Made by a program: the position numbers and the translations under genes. The notes below the pieces were generated by a model. The model made no database searches and was not told where the DNA came from. It was given only the letters and a program-made list of their open reading frames with translations. This document shows, piece by piece, positions 26,518-34,919 of a stretch of DNA of 64,000 nucleotides (position 1 is the first letter of the stretch; every line of letters begins with the position of its first letter). Source of the stretch: Mycolicibacterium agri (GTDB lineage: Bacteria; Actinomycetota; Actinomycetes; Mycobacteriales; Mycobacteriaceae); the NCBI RefSeq assembly GCF_002553505.1, contig NZ_PDCP01000023.1:28255-92254 (forward strand). Direction: 5' to 3'.

Positions 26518-28584
26518 GTGGCCGTCGACTGGAAGTGCGCGCCGATGAAACCGGCAGCCGAACAGGTTTCGGCGACCGTCGCCGACCGTGGCGGAGCGGT
26601 GGTCATCGCGCCCGTCGGCGCCGGCAAGACGACGGTGGCGCGCGCCGCGGCCGAACACCTCGGCGGGCCGTCGGCGTGGGTGACCGGGACGGTGTCGGAT
26701 CGCGTGGTTCCGTTCGCGGCGTTGCGCCGTCTTGTCGAGGTGCCCGAGGAGGGCAAGACGACGACGGTGCTTCGCGCGGCGCGGGAGTCGGTGCCGCGCG
26801 GCCTGCTGCTGGTCGTCGACGACGCGCATCTGCTGGACCATCTGTCGGCGACGCTGGTGTATCAGCTGGCTGTCAGCGGTGCGGCGCGGCTGATCGTCAC
26901 CGTCGACCCCGATGAGCCCGCCCCGGATTCGGTGACGGCGCTGCAACTGGACAACGTGCTGCCGCGGACCGAGCTGGACGCGCCGCGCACGGACCGGGCC
27001 GCGCTGCGGGCGTCGGCGCGGCGGTTCGTCGAGTCGCTGCCCGCGCCCGCGCGCACGGTGTTGGAGTTTCTCGCGGTGTGCGACCCGATTCCGGTCGCCG
27101 ACCTGGCGGCGGTGGCGGGCGATGACGCGGTGCAGGCCGCGATGGCCGCCGAGGTTCTCGACGTCGGCGACGACGTGGCCCGCGGCGCGCATCCGCTGTA
27201 CGTCGACGTGGTGCGCGCGCAACTGTCCGACGCCGATCTGCAGTCGCGGCGCAGCGCGCTGTATGCGCTTGGGTCCGAGCGGCCGCCGCGCGATGTCGTC
27301 GACCGGCTGCGGATTGCGGTGCTGGCGTTGGACAGTGGCCATCAGCAGCCGGTGCCCGATGTGGTGGCCGCCGCGGCCGACGCGCTGCGGCTCGGCGATC
27401 TGGTGCTTTCCGAGCGGCTCGGAGCGGCCGTGCTGGAACGCAATCCGGACCTCGACGCCCGGCTGACGCTGGCGCAGGCGTTGGCGTGGCAGGGCCGCGG
27501 CCGCGAGGCCGACGACGTGCTCGCCGCCGTCGATCCTTCGACGCTGTCCGACACGGAGTTGATGGCGTGGGCATTGCCGCGGGCGGCCAACCAGTTCTGG
27601 ATGCTGTCGGAGCCGGAGCGCGCGACGGCGTTTCTGCAGACGACCCGCAAGCGCGTGACATCGCCGGCCGCGCAGACCACGATCGATGCGCTGTCAGCGA
27701 CGTTCGCGATGAATGCCGGTCGCCCGGGCAAGGCGGTGGAAATCGCGCAACAGGTGCTGGCGTCGCCGCACGCCGACGACACCGCGGTCGGCTGGTCGGC
27801 GGCGGCGGCGACGCTGAGCTGCGCGCGGATGGGTCGCTTCGACGAGGTCGAGGCGTTGGCGCAGCGGGCGATGCAAGCGCAGCATCCGGGTCTTTTGCGG
27901 TTCACCAGCGGCTACGGCCAGACCACGGCGTTGGTGATGGCGGGCGAGCTGGACCGCGCGCAGGAGTTGGCGCAGCAATTGACCGACTTCGCGCAGATGC
28001 AGCAGCCGGGCCGGGCGATCGGCGAGATCCTGGTCGCTGATGTGCTGATCACCCGCGGCCAGTTGGCGGAGGCGGCGTTGTTGTTGCGCGGCGCGGCGAA
28101 AGTGTTGGCGCCGACGGGATACTCGTGGGGGCCGCTGGCCTGGATGCTGCTTTCGCGCACGCTCGGTCAGCTCGGCGAGATGGCTGAAGCAGCGAAGATG
28201 TTGTCGCGGGCGGAGTCTCGGCACGGCTTGAAGTCCATGCTGTTCGCCCCGGAGTTGCTGCTGGCGCGGGCGTGGACGACGGTGGCGCGCCGCGACATCG
28301 TCGGGGCGCGGTCCATCGTGCGCGACGCGGCGCGGGCGGCCGAGCGTGGCGGGCAATCCGCGATTACCTTGCGGGCGTTTCATGATGCGGTGCGCCTCGG
28401 CGACATCCGCGCCGTCGACGGCATCGCCCGGCTGAACATCGACTGCCTCTTCGGCCAGTTGGCGTTGCGCCATGCCCGCGCGCTGGTTGCTGGTGATGCG
28501 GCTGAGTTGCGTTCGGTGGCCGCGGATTTCGCTGACATCGGGATGATGGGCGCGGCCGCGGACGCGTCAGCTCAAGCAGACTGA
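26518..28584 (+). CDS. Large STAND-like ATPase with helical repeats (Rv1204c-like)
   Basis: A 688-residue protein, longer than the M. tuberculosis relative. The N-terminus has a P-loop (IAPVGAGKTTVA, about residues 37-48) and Walker B LLLVVDDAHLLD, the layout of MalT/LuxR-type STAND ATPases. The rest (about 240-680) is alanine-rich helical repeat resembling TPRs. I see no C-terminal HTH, so it is an ATPase with a scaffold rather than an evident transcription factor. GTG 26518 follows a -10 hexamer by 7 nt; ATG 26545 is an alternative. Role unknown. Confidence 0.82.
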   Translation: MAVDWKCAPMKPAAEQVSATVADRGGAVVIAPVGAGKTTVARAAAEHLGGPSAWVTGTVSDRVVPFAALRRLVEVPEEGKTTTVLRAARESVPRGLLLVVDDAHLLDHLSATLVYQLAVSGAARLIVTVDPDEPAPDSVTALQLDNVLPRTELDAPRTDRAALRASARRFVESLPAPARTVLEFLAVCDPIPVADLAAVAGDDAVQAAMAAEVLDVGDDVARGAHPLYVDVVRAQLSDADLQSRRSALYALGSERPPRDVVDRLRIAVLALDSGHQQPVPDVVAAAADALRLGDLVLSERLGAAVLERNPDLDARLTLAQALAWQGRGREADDVLAAVDPSTLSDTELMAWALPRAANQFWMLSEPERATAFLQTTRKRVTSPAAQTTIDALSATFAMNAGRPGKAVEIAQQVLASPHADDTAVGWSAAAATLSCARMGRFDEVEALAQRAMQAQHPGLLRFTSGYGQTTALVMAGELDRAQELAQQLTDFAQMQQPGRAIGEILVADVLITRGQLAEAALLLRGAAKVLAPTGYSWGPLAWMLLSRTLGQLGEMAEAAKMLSRAESRHGLKSMLFAPELLLARAWTTVARRDIVGARSIVRDAARAAERGGQSAITLRAFHDAVRLGDIRAVDGIARLNIDCLFGQLALRHARALVAGDAAELRSVAADFADIGMMGAAADASAQAD

Positions 28585-28592
28585 TCCTTATG

Positions 28593-28654
28593 CCGCGAAA
28601 CTGTATTCCCACAGGCCGCTACTCGCACTTTGCCTGCGTGAGTGCAGTTTCGCG
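28593..28654 (+). repeat. Palindromic intergenic repeat, copy B
   Basis: Outer arms CGCGAAACTG (28595-28604) and CAGTTTCGCG (28645-28654) are perfect, with imperfect inner pairing. The first 39 bases (28593-28631) match copy C, inverted at 29615-29577, at 37 of 39 positions. It lies 18 bp after the end of the leftward nuclease-like gene. Confidence 0.88.
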
Positions 28655-28672
28655 CCGAGGTGAGAGCGGGGC

Positions 28673-29524
28673 CTAGGGCTTCCAGCCCCGCGATATCAAC
28701 GCGGCGCGGGCGCGTTCGAGCGCGGCGGCGTCTGAGTCTTCTTTGATGACCCTGTCGACGATCCAGCCGAGCCGTGCGAGCGTGCGCATCACACGCATGT
28801 CCTTGACGTACTGCGGGCGGTCGGTGCGGTGTTGATCGCCGTCGTATTCGCCTGCGACACGGAATTCCTCCCAGCCCATGTCGAGAATCCTGACGGGTTG
28901 GCCGTCTTCGTCGAAGACGGGAATCTGCGTCGACGGTTTCGGGAGCCCGCCGTCGATGTAGACCAATCGCAACCGCGTCTCGCGCGGGGAGGCCGCGCCG
29001 CCGTCGACCAGCGGTAGACGCGCACGCAATTGTTTGACCCCGCGTGCGCCGTGGTACCGCTTGGCGAGCATCAGCACTTCCTCGGCTGAGAACGGCATGA
29101 CCCGCATCAACGCATCCAGTCGCGCGATCGCCTGGCCCCGCGGTAGGTAGCGGCCGAGGTCGAAGGCCGTCCGCGCGACGCTGGTCACCGGCAACTTGCA
29201 CGCCCACGTCAACTCGTCATCGTCGACGCGCTCGTTGCGGACGACGACACCCGGTGGCGGCCGTGTGCAGTTCCACAGCATTTCGATGGGCACGTCGTCG
29301 TCAACCCACTGCGCGCCGTACAACGCCGATGCCGCGACACCCGTGATGACTCCTTCGCGCTTCGACCACAGCCACGCGCCGATCGTGCGATCGCGCAACG
29401 TCAGCGCGCGGCCCTTCGGCGCGTACACGTTCGGATAGATTCGGCTATACCACCGCTGGAGTTCATGTCGGGTGACCAGCCCGCTGGCGATCGCCTCGCT
29501 GCCGACGATTACCTCCCCCATGGC
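28673..29524 (-). CDS. AbiEi/DUF559-like protein with a possible PD-(D/E)xK nuclease fold
   Basis: A 283-residue protein. The N-terminal half (residues 1-125) resembles the AbiEi-type antitoxin/regulator fold (VTRHELQRWYSRIYPNVYAP, then ITGVAASALYGAQW and TSVARTAFDLGRYLPR). The C-terminal part resembles DUF559/Vsr-like endonucleases: Glu in SPRETRLRL, Asp in VRILDMGWEE, then VAGEYDGDQH, which could form an E-x15-x-D...ExD metal site. No catalytic activity is proven. ATG 29524 fits; upstream frame to 29806 is antisense to the ABC-F gene. It is flanked on both sides by inverted copies of a palindromic repeat, which suggests a mobile cassette. Confidence 0.72.
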   Translation of the reverse strand, partial: AMGEVIVGSEAIASGLVTRHELQRWYSRIYPNVYAPKGRALTLRDRTIGAWLWSKREGVITGVAASALYGAQWVDDDVPIEMLWNCTRPPPGVVVRNERVDDDELTWACKLPVTSVARTAFDLGRYLPRGQAIARLDALMRVMPFSAEEVLMLAKRYHGARGVKQLRARLPLVDGGAASPRETRLRLVYIDGGLPKPSTQIPVFDEDGQPVRILDMGWEEFRVAGEYDGDQHRTDRPQYVKDMRVMRTLARLGWIVDRVIKEDSDAAALERARAALISRGWKP

Positions 29525-29552
29525 TGCATGCTGCTCCCCGGCGCCGACATTT

Positions 29553-29615
29553 CCGCGAGATTGCATCCACGCGGCGAAAGTGCGAGTGGCGGCCTGCGGG
29601 AATACAGTTTCGCGG
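29553..29615 (-). repeat. Palindromic intergenic repeat, copy C (inverted)
   Basis: Read on the minus strand it begins CCGCGAAACTGTATTCCC and continues like copy B. Outer arms CCGCGA/TCGCGG are at 29553-29558 and 29610-29615. It lies 28 bp upstream of the nuclease-like gene and 1 bp from the ABC-F stop codon, so any promoter of the nuclease-like gene would be in or beside it. Confidence 0.88.
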
Positions 29616-29616
29616 G

Positions 29617-31206
29617 TTAGGGCAACCGCAGCGTCCGGTCGATGCGGATGTTGTCCAGGAAGCTGGCGTCGTGGCTGACGACGACGAAAGCGCCGCGATA
29701 GCTGTTCAGCGCGGACTCCAATTGCGCTGTGCTGTTCAGGTCGAGGTTGTTCGTCGGCTCGTCGAGCAACAGCAATTGCGGCGCCGGTTCGGCGAACAGC
29801 ACGCACGCCAGCGTGGCGCGCAACCTCTCCCCGCCGGACAACTCCGCTATGGGCAAGTGAATCCTGCTGCCTTTGAACAGGAATTGCGCCAACAGGTGCA
29901 TGCGCCGCGTCACGCTGAGGCTCGGCGCGTACGCATTCAGGTTCTCCAGCACGCTGCGGCTCGGGTCGAGAAGGTCGAGCCGCTGCGACACGTACGCGAC
30001 GCCGCTCGCTCGCCGGATGGTGCCTGCATCCGGCGACAGCTCACCGGAGACGATGCGCAGCAGCGTGGTCTTGCCGGAGCCGTTGGGTCCGGTCAACGCT
30101 ATCCGCTCCGGCCCGCGGATCGAGAGTTCCAAGTCGTTGAACAACTCGCGCCCGCCCCGGCTCATCTGTAATCCATGGCCCTCGAACAGAAACCGACCTG
30201 CGGGCACCTCGGTGTCGGGCAGATCCACGACGATCGACGGATCATCCCGCAGCGCGCGCTCGGCCTCGTCGAGGCGCGCTTTCGCATCCTCGACGCGTGC
30301 GGCGTTGACCCCGTCGATGCGGCCCGCCGACTCCTGCGCCCTGCGCTTCATCGCTCCGGCGATGATCCTCGGCATCCCAGCGTCTTTCACGTTGCGTGCG
30401 GCGGTGCTCGCCCTGCGGGCGGCCCGTTCGCGGGCCTGCTGCATCTGGCGCTTCTCGCGCTTGACTTGTTGTTCGGCGTTGCGGATGGTGCTCTCGGCGA
30501 CGCGTCGGGCTTCGCTCGCCGCTTCTTCGTATGCGGTGAAATTGCCTCCGTAGAAGAGGATTTCGCCGCGATGCAGCTCGGCGATGCGGTCCATCCGGTC
30601 GAGGAGCACACGGTCGTGGCTGACGGCCAGCAGGCAACCCTTGAAGTCGTCGAGGGCGTCGTAGAGCTTGGCCCGCGCGTCGGCGTCGAGATTGTTGGTG
30701 GGCTCGTCGAGCAGCAGCACATCGGGACGCTTCAGCAGTTCGGCGGCCAGCCCGAGCGAGATCACTTCCCCGCCGCTGAGCGAGCCGAGCCTGCGGTCGA
30801 GCGCGATGTGCGCGAGGCCCAGCCGGTCGAGTTGCGCGCGCGTGCGCTCTTCAATGTCCCACTCGTCGCCGATCGCGGCGAACACCTCGTCGGACACGTC
30901 GCCGTCGGCCAATGCGTTCAGGGCATCGAGCACGGAGGTGATGCCGAGGACGTCGGCCACGGTGCGGTCAGCGACGAACGGCAGGGTCTGCGGTAGGTAG
31001 CCGACGGTTCCCTCGACGACGACCGATCCCGCCGACGGCCGGTATTCGCCGGTGATCAGCTTCAACAGCGTGGTCTTGCCCGCCCCGTTGGGCGCGACGA
31101 GGCCGGTGTGGCCGTCGCCGATGGTGAATGACAGCTTTTCGAACAGCGGCGGCTCGCCAGGCCACGAGAAGGACAGATTCGAACAGACTACGGCGGTATC
31201 GGACAT
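29617..31206 (-). CDS. ABC-F family ribosome-associated ATPase
   Basis: A 529-residue protein with two ABC domains and no membrane segment. Domain 1: Walker A APNGAGKTT (38-46), LSGGEVISLGLA, VLLLDEPTNNLD. Domain 2: GPNGSGKTT, LSGGERLRATLA, LLLLDEPTNNLDL. A highly charged interdomain linker (about 210-320, RNAEQQVKREKRQMQQARER-type) is the P-site tRNA interaction motif region. ABC-F proteins rescue or protect ribosomes, some giving macrolide/lincosamide/pleuromutilin resistance; this one cannot be assigned a drug class. ATG 31206 fits the conserved MSDTAVVCSNLSF start. It lies 155 bp downstream of dapE on the same strand, with an unusual repeated leader. Confidence 0.88.
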   Translation of the reverse strand: MSDTAVVCSNLSFSWPGEPPLFEKLSFTIGDGHTGLVAPNGAGKTTLLKLITGEYRPSAGSVVVEGTVGYLPQTLPFVADRTVADVLGITSVLDALNALADGDVSDEVFAAIGDEWDIEERTRAQLDRLGLAHIALDRRLGSLSGGEVISLGLAAELLKRPDVLLLDEPTNNLDADARAKLYDALDDFKGCLLAVSHDRVLLDRMDRIAELHRGEILFYGGNFTAYEEAASEARRVAESTIRNAEQQVKREKRQMQQARERAARRASTAARNVKDAGMPRIIAGAMKRRAQESAGRIDGVNAARVEDAKARLDEAERALRDDPSIVVDLPDTEVPAGRFLFEGHGLQMSRGGRELFNDLELSIRGPERIALTGPNGSGKTTLLRIVSGELSPDAGTIRRASGVAYVSQRLDLLDPSRSVLENLNAYAPSLSVTRRMHLLAQFLFKGSRIHLPIAELSGGERLRATLACVLFAEPAPQLLLLDEPTNNLDLNSTAQLESALNSYRGAFVVVSHDASFLDNIRIDRTLRLP

Positions 31207-31230
31207 GTGAGCGCTCCCGGAAAGCTCAGA

Positions 31231-31270
31231 GAAACTCAAAGAATCTCGAGGAAACTCAAGGAATCTCGAG
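31231..31270 (-). repeat. Two 20-bp tandem repeats in the ABC-F leader
   Basis: GAAACTCAAAGAATCTCGAG (31231-31250) and GAAACTCAAGGAATCTCGAG (31251-31270) differ at one base, with a partial third unit (GCTCAGA) before them. They lie 25-65 nt upstream of the ABC-F start. ABC-F resistance genes are often controlled by leader attenuation, so a regulatory role is possible. Confidence 0.75.
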
Positions 31271-31361
31271 GTATGGACGACGGACGCGATCCGGCGCACA
31301 CCGAAGACCCGGTGCAGCCGAAGATGTCGTCAGCTCACATGCCTTCAGAGTAGGTGTCGCG

Positions 31362-32435
31362 TCAAGCGGATTTCGTCAGGTAGTTCCGCAGCATGTCGGT
31401 GGCGGCCGTGATCCGCGCCGTCGAGACCCGTTCGTCGACGCGGTGCGCGACGTTGGGGTCGCCGGGCCCGAAGTTGACCGCGGCCACGCCCCGCGCCGCG
31501 AAGCGCGCCACGTCGGTCCAGCCGTACTTCGCGCGCACCTGTCCACCCGCGGCGGAGACCAGCGCGGCCGCCGCGGGCGTGCCGAGCCCGGGTAAGGCTC
31601 CTGCGGCGGCGTCGGTCCGCTCGATCTGCACGTCGAGGCCGTCGAGCACCTCCCGCACGTGGTCTTCGGCCTGCTCGACGGTGCGGTCGGGCGCGAATCG
31701 GAAGTTGATCGTCACCGACGCCTGATCGGGGATGACATTGCCCGCGATACCGCCGTCGATGCCGACCGCCGACAACCCCTCGCGGTACACGCACCCGTCG
31801 ATGTCGACGTTGCGGGCCTGATAAGCGGCGAGCCGGTCGAGCACAGCACCCAGTTTGTGAATGGCGTTGTCACCCAACCACGATCGCGCGGAATGCGCTC
31901 GGGTGCCGCGCGCGGTGACGACCACGCGGATGGTGCCCTGGCAGCCCGCCTCGATGAAGCCGTCGGACGGCTCACCCAGAATGGCCAGATCGGCGTGCAG
32001 CCAGTCGGGCAGCTCGCGCTCGATGCGGCCCAACCCGTTTGCGGCCGCCTCGATCTCCTCGCAGTCGTACATGATCAGCGTGATGTCGTGAGCGGGCTTG
32101 TCCACGGTCGCGGCCAGGTGCAGAAACACCGCATCCCCGGCCTTCATGTCCGAGGTTCCGCAACCGAACATCTCGCCGTCGACGACGCGGCTGGGCAGGT
32201 TGTCGGCGATGGGCACGGTGTCGAGGTGTCCGGCCAGGATGACCCGCGACGGCAGGCCGTGACGGGTGCGGGCCAGCACCGCGTCGCCGTTGCGGACGAT
32301 CTCGAAGCCCGAGGTCTGCTCGCGCAGCGCGGTCTCGACCTCATCGGCGATGCGCTGCTCGTTGCGCGACTCGCTGGGGATGTCCACCAGCGCCGCGGTC
32401 AGCGCGATCGGGTCGCCATGCAAATCCAGGCCCAC
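31362..32435 (-). CDS. dapE: Succinyl-diaminopimelate desuccinylase
   Basis: A 357-residue M20 metallopeptidase-family enzyme (Rv1202). Zinc ligands are visible in LAGHLDTVP, in [13 protein letters not shown], in [13 protein letters not shown] and in [12 protein letters not shown], with the late His in PNVAHRVDE. It releases succinate from N-succinyl-LL-diaminopimelate in lysine and peptidoglycan precursor synthesis. GTG 32435 gives the length and VGLDLHGDP start of the homologue, and a TAGCCT hexamer lies 8 nt upstream. It diverges from dapD, which acts two steps earlier. Confidence 0.95.
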   Translation of the reverse strand: MGLDLHGDPIALTAALVDIPSESRNEQRIADEVETALREQTSGFEIVRNGDAVLARTRHGLPSRVILAGHLDTVPIADNLPSRVVDGEMFGCGTSDMKAGDAVFLHLAATVDKPAHDITLIMYDCEEIEAAANGLGRIERELPDWLHADLAILGEPSDGFIEAGCQGTIRVVVTARGTRAHSARSWLGDNAIHKLGAVLDRLAAYQARNVDIDGCVYREGLSAVGIDGGIAGNVIPDQASVTINFRFAPDRTVEQAEDHVREVLDGLDVQIERTDAAAGALPGLGTPAAAALVSAAGGQVRAKYGWTDVARFAARGVAAVNFGPGDPNVAHRVDERVSTARITAATDMLRNYLTKSA

Positions 32436-32443
32436 ACCCGTTG

Positions 32444-32461
32444 AGGCTAGTCGAGTAGCCT
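32444..32461. promoter_or_regulatory. Back-to-back -10 elements of dapE and dapD
   Basis: AGGCTA (32444-32449), 6 nt, TAGCCT (32456-32461). Each strand shows TAGCCT followed by 8 nt and a GTG start (dapE 32435, dapD 32470). The 18-bp symmetrical block would make the two RNA polymerases compete, and both transcripts would be leaderless or nearly so. Confidence 0.5.
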
Positions 32462-32469
32462 CTGCACAC

Positions 32470-33414
32470 GTGACCTCAGCTTCTGGCGTCGGCGTGGCAA
32501 CGATTGCCGCCGACGGAAACGTCCTCGACACCTGGTTTCCTGCACCCGAGCTGACCGGCGACGGGCCTTCGGGCACCGTGCGGCTGTCGGTGGCCGAGGT
32601 GCCCGACGAGCTGGCCGAGCTGGCCGGGCGCGACGAGGACCGCGGCGTCGACGTCGTCGTGGTCCGGACCGTGATCGCCTCGCTGGACGACAAGCCCGCC
32701 GACGCGTATGACGCCTACCTGCGGCTGCATCTGCTCTCGCATCGGTTGATCCAGCCGCACGGCGCGAACGTCGACGGCATCTTCGGCGTGCTGACCAACG
32801 TGGTGTGGACCAACTTCGGGCCGTGCGCGGTGGAGGGCTTCGAGACGGTGCGGGCACGGCTGCGCAGGCGAGGCCCGGTGGCCGTGTACGGCATCGACAA
32901 GTTCCCCCGGATGGCCGACTACGTGACACCGACCGGCGTGCGCATCGCCGACGCCGACCGGGTGCGGCTGGGGGCTCACCTCGCCGCAGGCACCACCGTC
33001 ATGCACGAGGGATTCGTCAACTACAACGCCGGCACGCTGGGCGCCTCGATGGTCGAGGGCCGGATCTCGGCCGGCGTGGTGGTCGACGACGGCTCCGACG
33101 TCGGCGGCGGCGCGTCGATCATGGGCACGCTGTCCGGCGGCGGCACCGAGGTGATCTCGGTCGGCAAGCGCTGCCTGCTCGGCGCCAATTCCGGGCTCGG
33201 CATCTCGCTTGGCGACGACTGCGTCGTGGAGGCCGGGCTGTATGTCACGGCGGGCACCAAGGTGCAGACCGCCGACGGCCAGACGGTCAAGGCGCGCGAG
33301 CTGTCCGGTGCGAACAACCTTCTGTTCCGCCGCAATTCGGTGACCGGAGCCGTCGAAGTCGTCAAGCGCGACGGCACCGGCATCACGCTCAACGAAGCGC
33401 TACACGCGAACTGA
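32470..33414 (+). CDS. dapD: Tetrahydrodipicolinate N-succinyltransferase
   Basis: A 314-residue DapD of the actinobacterial type (Rv1201c). The N-terminal domain ([20 protein letters not shown]) is followed by the left-handed beta-helix of hexapeptides ([20 protein letters not shown], then [20 protein letters not shown]) and the C-terminal [19 protein letters not shown]. It transfers succinyl from succinyl-CoA to tetrahydrodipicolinate in the meso-diaminopimelate pathway. GTG 32470 matches the homologue. The stop is followed by an array of 28-bp tandem repeats. Confidence 0.95.
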   Translation: MTSASGVGVATIAADGNVLDTWFPAPELTGDGPSGTVRLSVAEVPDELAELAGRDEDRGVDVVVVRTVIASLDDKPADAYDAYLRLHLLSHRLIQPHGANVDGIFGVLTNVVWTNFGPCAVEGFETVRARLRRRGPVAVYGIDKFPRMADYVTPTGVRIADADRVRLGAHLAAGTTVMHEGFVNYNAGTLGASMVEGRISAGVVVDDGSDVGGGASIMGTLSGGGTEVISVGKRCLLGANSGLGISLGDDCVVEAGLYVTAGTKVQTADGQTVKARELSGANNLLFRRNSVTGAVEVVKRDGTGITLNEALHAN

Positions 33415-33420
33415 TCCCGC

Positions 33421-33532
33421 GTCTAGACTTTTCGCTCCTCGCGTCCGCGTCTAGACTTTTCGCTCCTCGCGTCCGCGTCTGAATTTTTCGCTCCTCGCGT
33501 CCGCGTCTAAACTTTTCGCTCCTCGCGTCCGC
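33421..33532 (+). repeat. Array of four 28-bp tandem repeats
   Basis: Units start at 33421, 33449, 33477 and 33505 with exact 28-bp spacing. Units 1 and 2 begin GTCTAGACTTTTCGCTCCTC and end GCGTCCGC; unit 3 begins GTCTGAATTT and unit 4 GTCTAAACTT. It occupies the gap between convergent dapD and sdaA. GTCTAGAC fits the GT-N-TA-N-AC core of HutC-class GntR operators, and the same GTCTAGACTT occurs at 38331 before the operon's kinase gene. Confidence 0.92.
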
Positions 33533-33533
33533 G

Positions 33534-34916
33534 TCAGCACTCGACGACGTTCAAGGCCAGACCGCCGCGCGCCGTCTCCTTGTACTTGTCTTTCATGTCG
33601 GCACCGGTCTCGCGCATGGTCTTGACGGCCTTGTCCAGCGACACCTGATGCGTGCCGTCACCGCTGAGCGCGATCCGCGACGCGGTGACGGCCTTGACGG
33701 CGCCGACGGCGTTGCGCTCGATGCAGGGGATCTGCACCAGGCCGCCGACGGGATCGCAGGTCAGGCCGAGGTTGTGCTCGATGCCGATCTCCGCAGCGTT
33801 CTCCACCTGCCAGGGTGTGCCGCCGAGCACCTCGGTCAGGCCGGCCGCCGCCATCGAGCAGGCCGATCCGACTTCGCCCTGACAGCCCACCTCGGCGCCG
33901 CTGATCGAGGCGTTCTCCTTGATGATGCTGCCGATGCCCGCGGCGACGAGCAGGAACCGGACGGTGCCGTCGTCGTCGGCGCCAGGCACGTAGTCGTGGT
34001 AGTACTGCAGCACTGCGGGGATGATGCCTGCCGCGCCGTTGGTGGGTGCGGTGACGACGCGCCCGCCCGCGGCGTTCTGCTCGTTGACCGCGATGGCGTA
34101 GAGGTTGATGCGGTCCATCGCGGCCAGCGGATCGTTGGAATCCCTACTGGCGGCTAGCTTCTCGGCCAGTTGCGGGGCGCGGCGGCGTACCTTCAGCCCA
34201 CCGGGCAGCACACCGGTGGTGTTGATTCCCGCCTGGATGCATTCCTGCATCACATTCCAGATGTGCAGCAGCCCGGAGCGCACCTGTGCTTCTGTGTGCC
34301 AAGCCATTTCGTTGGCCATCACGATGTCACTGATGCGCAACCCGGTGGCGTCGGCATGCGCCAGCAGCTCGTCTCCGGTGCGGAATGGGTAGCGAACCGG
34401 AGTCGGGTCGGCGACGACCACGGGGTCCTCGTCGTCGGAAATCTGGGTCTCGTCGACGACGAAGCCGCCGCCGATGGAGTAGAACGTCCGCTCCGCCAGC
34501 ACCTTGCCGTTGCGGTCCAAGGCCCGAAACACCATGGCGTTGGAATGAAAACGCGCTTGCCGGCTGCGGTGCAGGATGATGTCGTCGGCCAGGCTGAAGT
34601 CGATCGGGTGCTTGCCCAGCAGCGACAGCCGACCCGAGCCGATGATCGCCTCCATACGCGACGGCGTCAGGCCGGGATCGACCTCGTCGGGCCGTTCGCC
34701 CATCAGGCCGAGCGCCACCGCGGGAATGCTGCCGTGACCCTTGCCCGTCGCCCCCAACGATCCGAACAACTCGACCGAGATCCGCTCGACGGCGTCGAGC
34801 AGTCCGTCGCCGGCCAGGCCGCGGACGAAGCGGTCGGCAGCGACCATCGGGCCGACGGTGTGTGAACTCGACGGTCCGATGCCGATCTTGAACAGATCGA
34901 AGACGCTGAGAGCCAT
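33534..34916 (-). CDS. sdaA: L-serine dehydratase (ammonia-lyase), single-chain iron-sulfur type
   Basis: A 460-residue enzyme with beta domain ([14 protein letters not shown], residues 11-24) fused to the alpha domain. Likely [4Fe-4S] ligands are Cys345 (AEVGCQGE), Cys387 (GLTCDPVGG) and Cys398 (IPCIER); Cys353 is also near. It converts L-serine to pyruvate and ammonia. It ends the leftward GntR-kinase-dehydrogenase operon, only 3 bp after the dehydrogenase stop, which fits disposal of serine formed from glycine and one-carbon units. It reads into the tandem-repeat array. Confidence 0.94.
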   Translation of the reverse strand: MALSVFDLFKIGIGPSSSHTVGPMVAADRFVRGLAGDGLLDAVERISVELFGSLGATGKGHGSIPAVALGLMGERPDEVDPGLTPSRMEAIIGSGRLSLLGKHPIDFSLADDIILHRSRQARFHSNAMVFRALDRNGKVLAERTFYSIGGGFVVDETQISDDEDPVVVADPTPVRYPFRTGDELLAHADATGLRISDIVMANEMAWHTEAQVRSGLLHIWNVMQECIQAGINTTGVLPGGLKVRRRAPQLAEKLAASRDSNDPLAAMDRINLYAIAVNEQNAAGGRVVTAPTNGAAGIIPAVLQYYHDYVPGADDDGTVRFLLVAAGIGSIIKENASISGAEVGCQGEVGSACSMAAAGLTEVLGGTPWQVENAAEIGIEHNLGLTCDPVGGLVQIPCIERNAVGAVKAVTASRIALSGDGTHQVSLDKAVKTMRETGADMKDKYKETARGGLALNVVEC

Positions 34917-34919
34917 GGT

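Noticed and set aside
25879..27342. 487-codon minus-strand frame across the LOG gene and the ATPase
   Set aside because: Composition is typical of an antisense frame, and it overlaps two recognised genes in other frames.
33421..33532. CRISPR-like array
   Set aside because: The 28-bp units are contiguous with no spacers and no cas gene is near.
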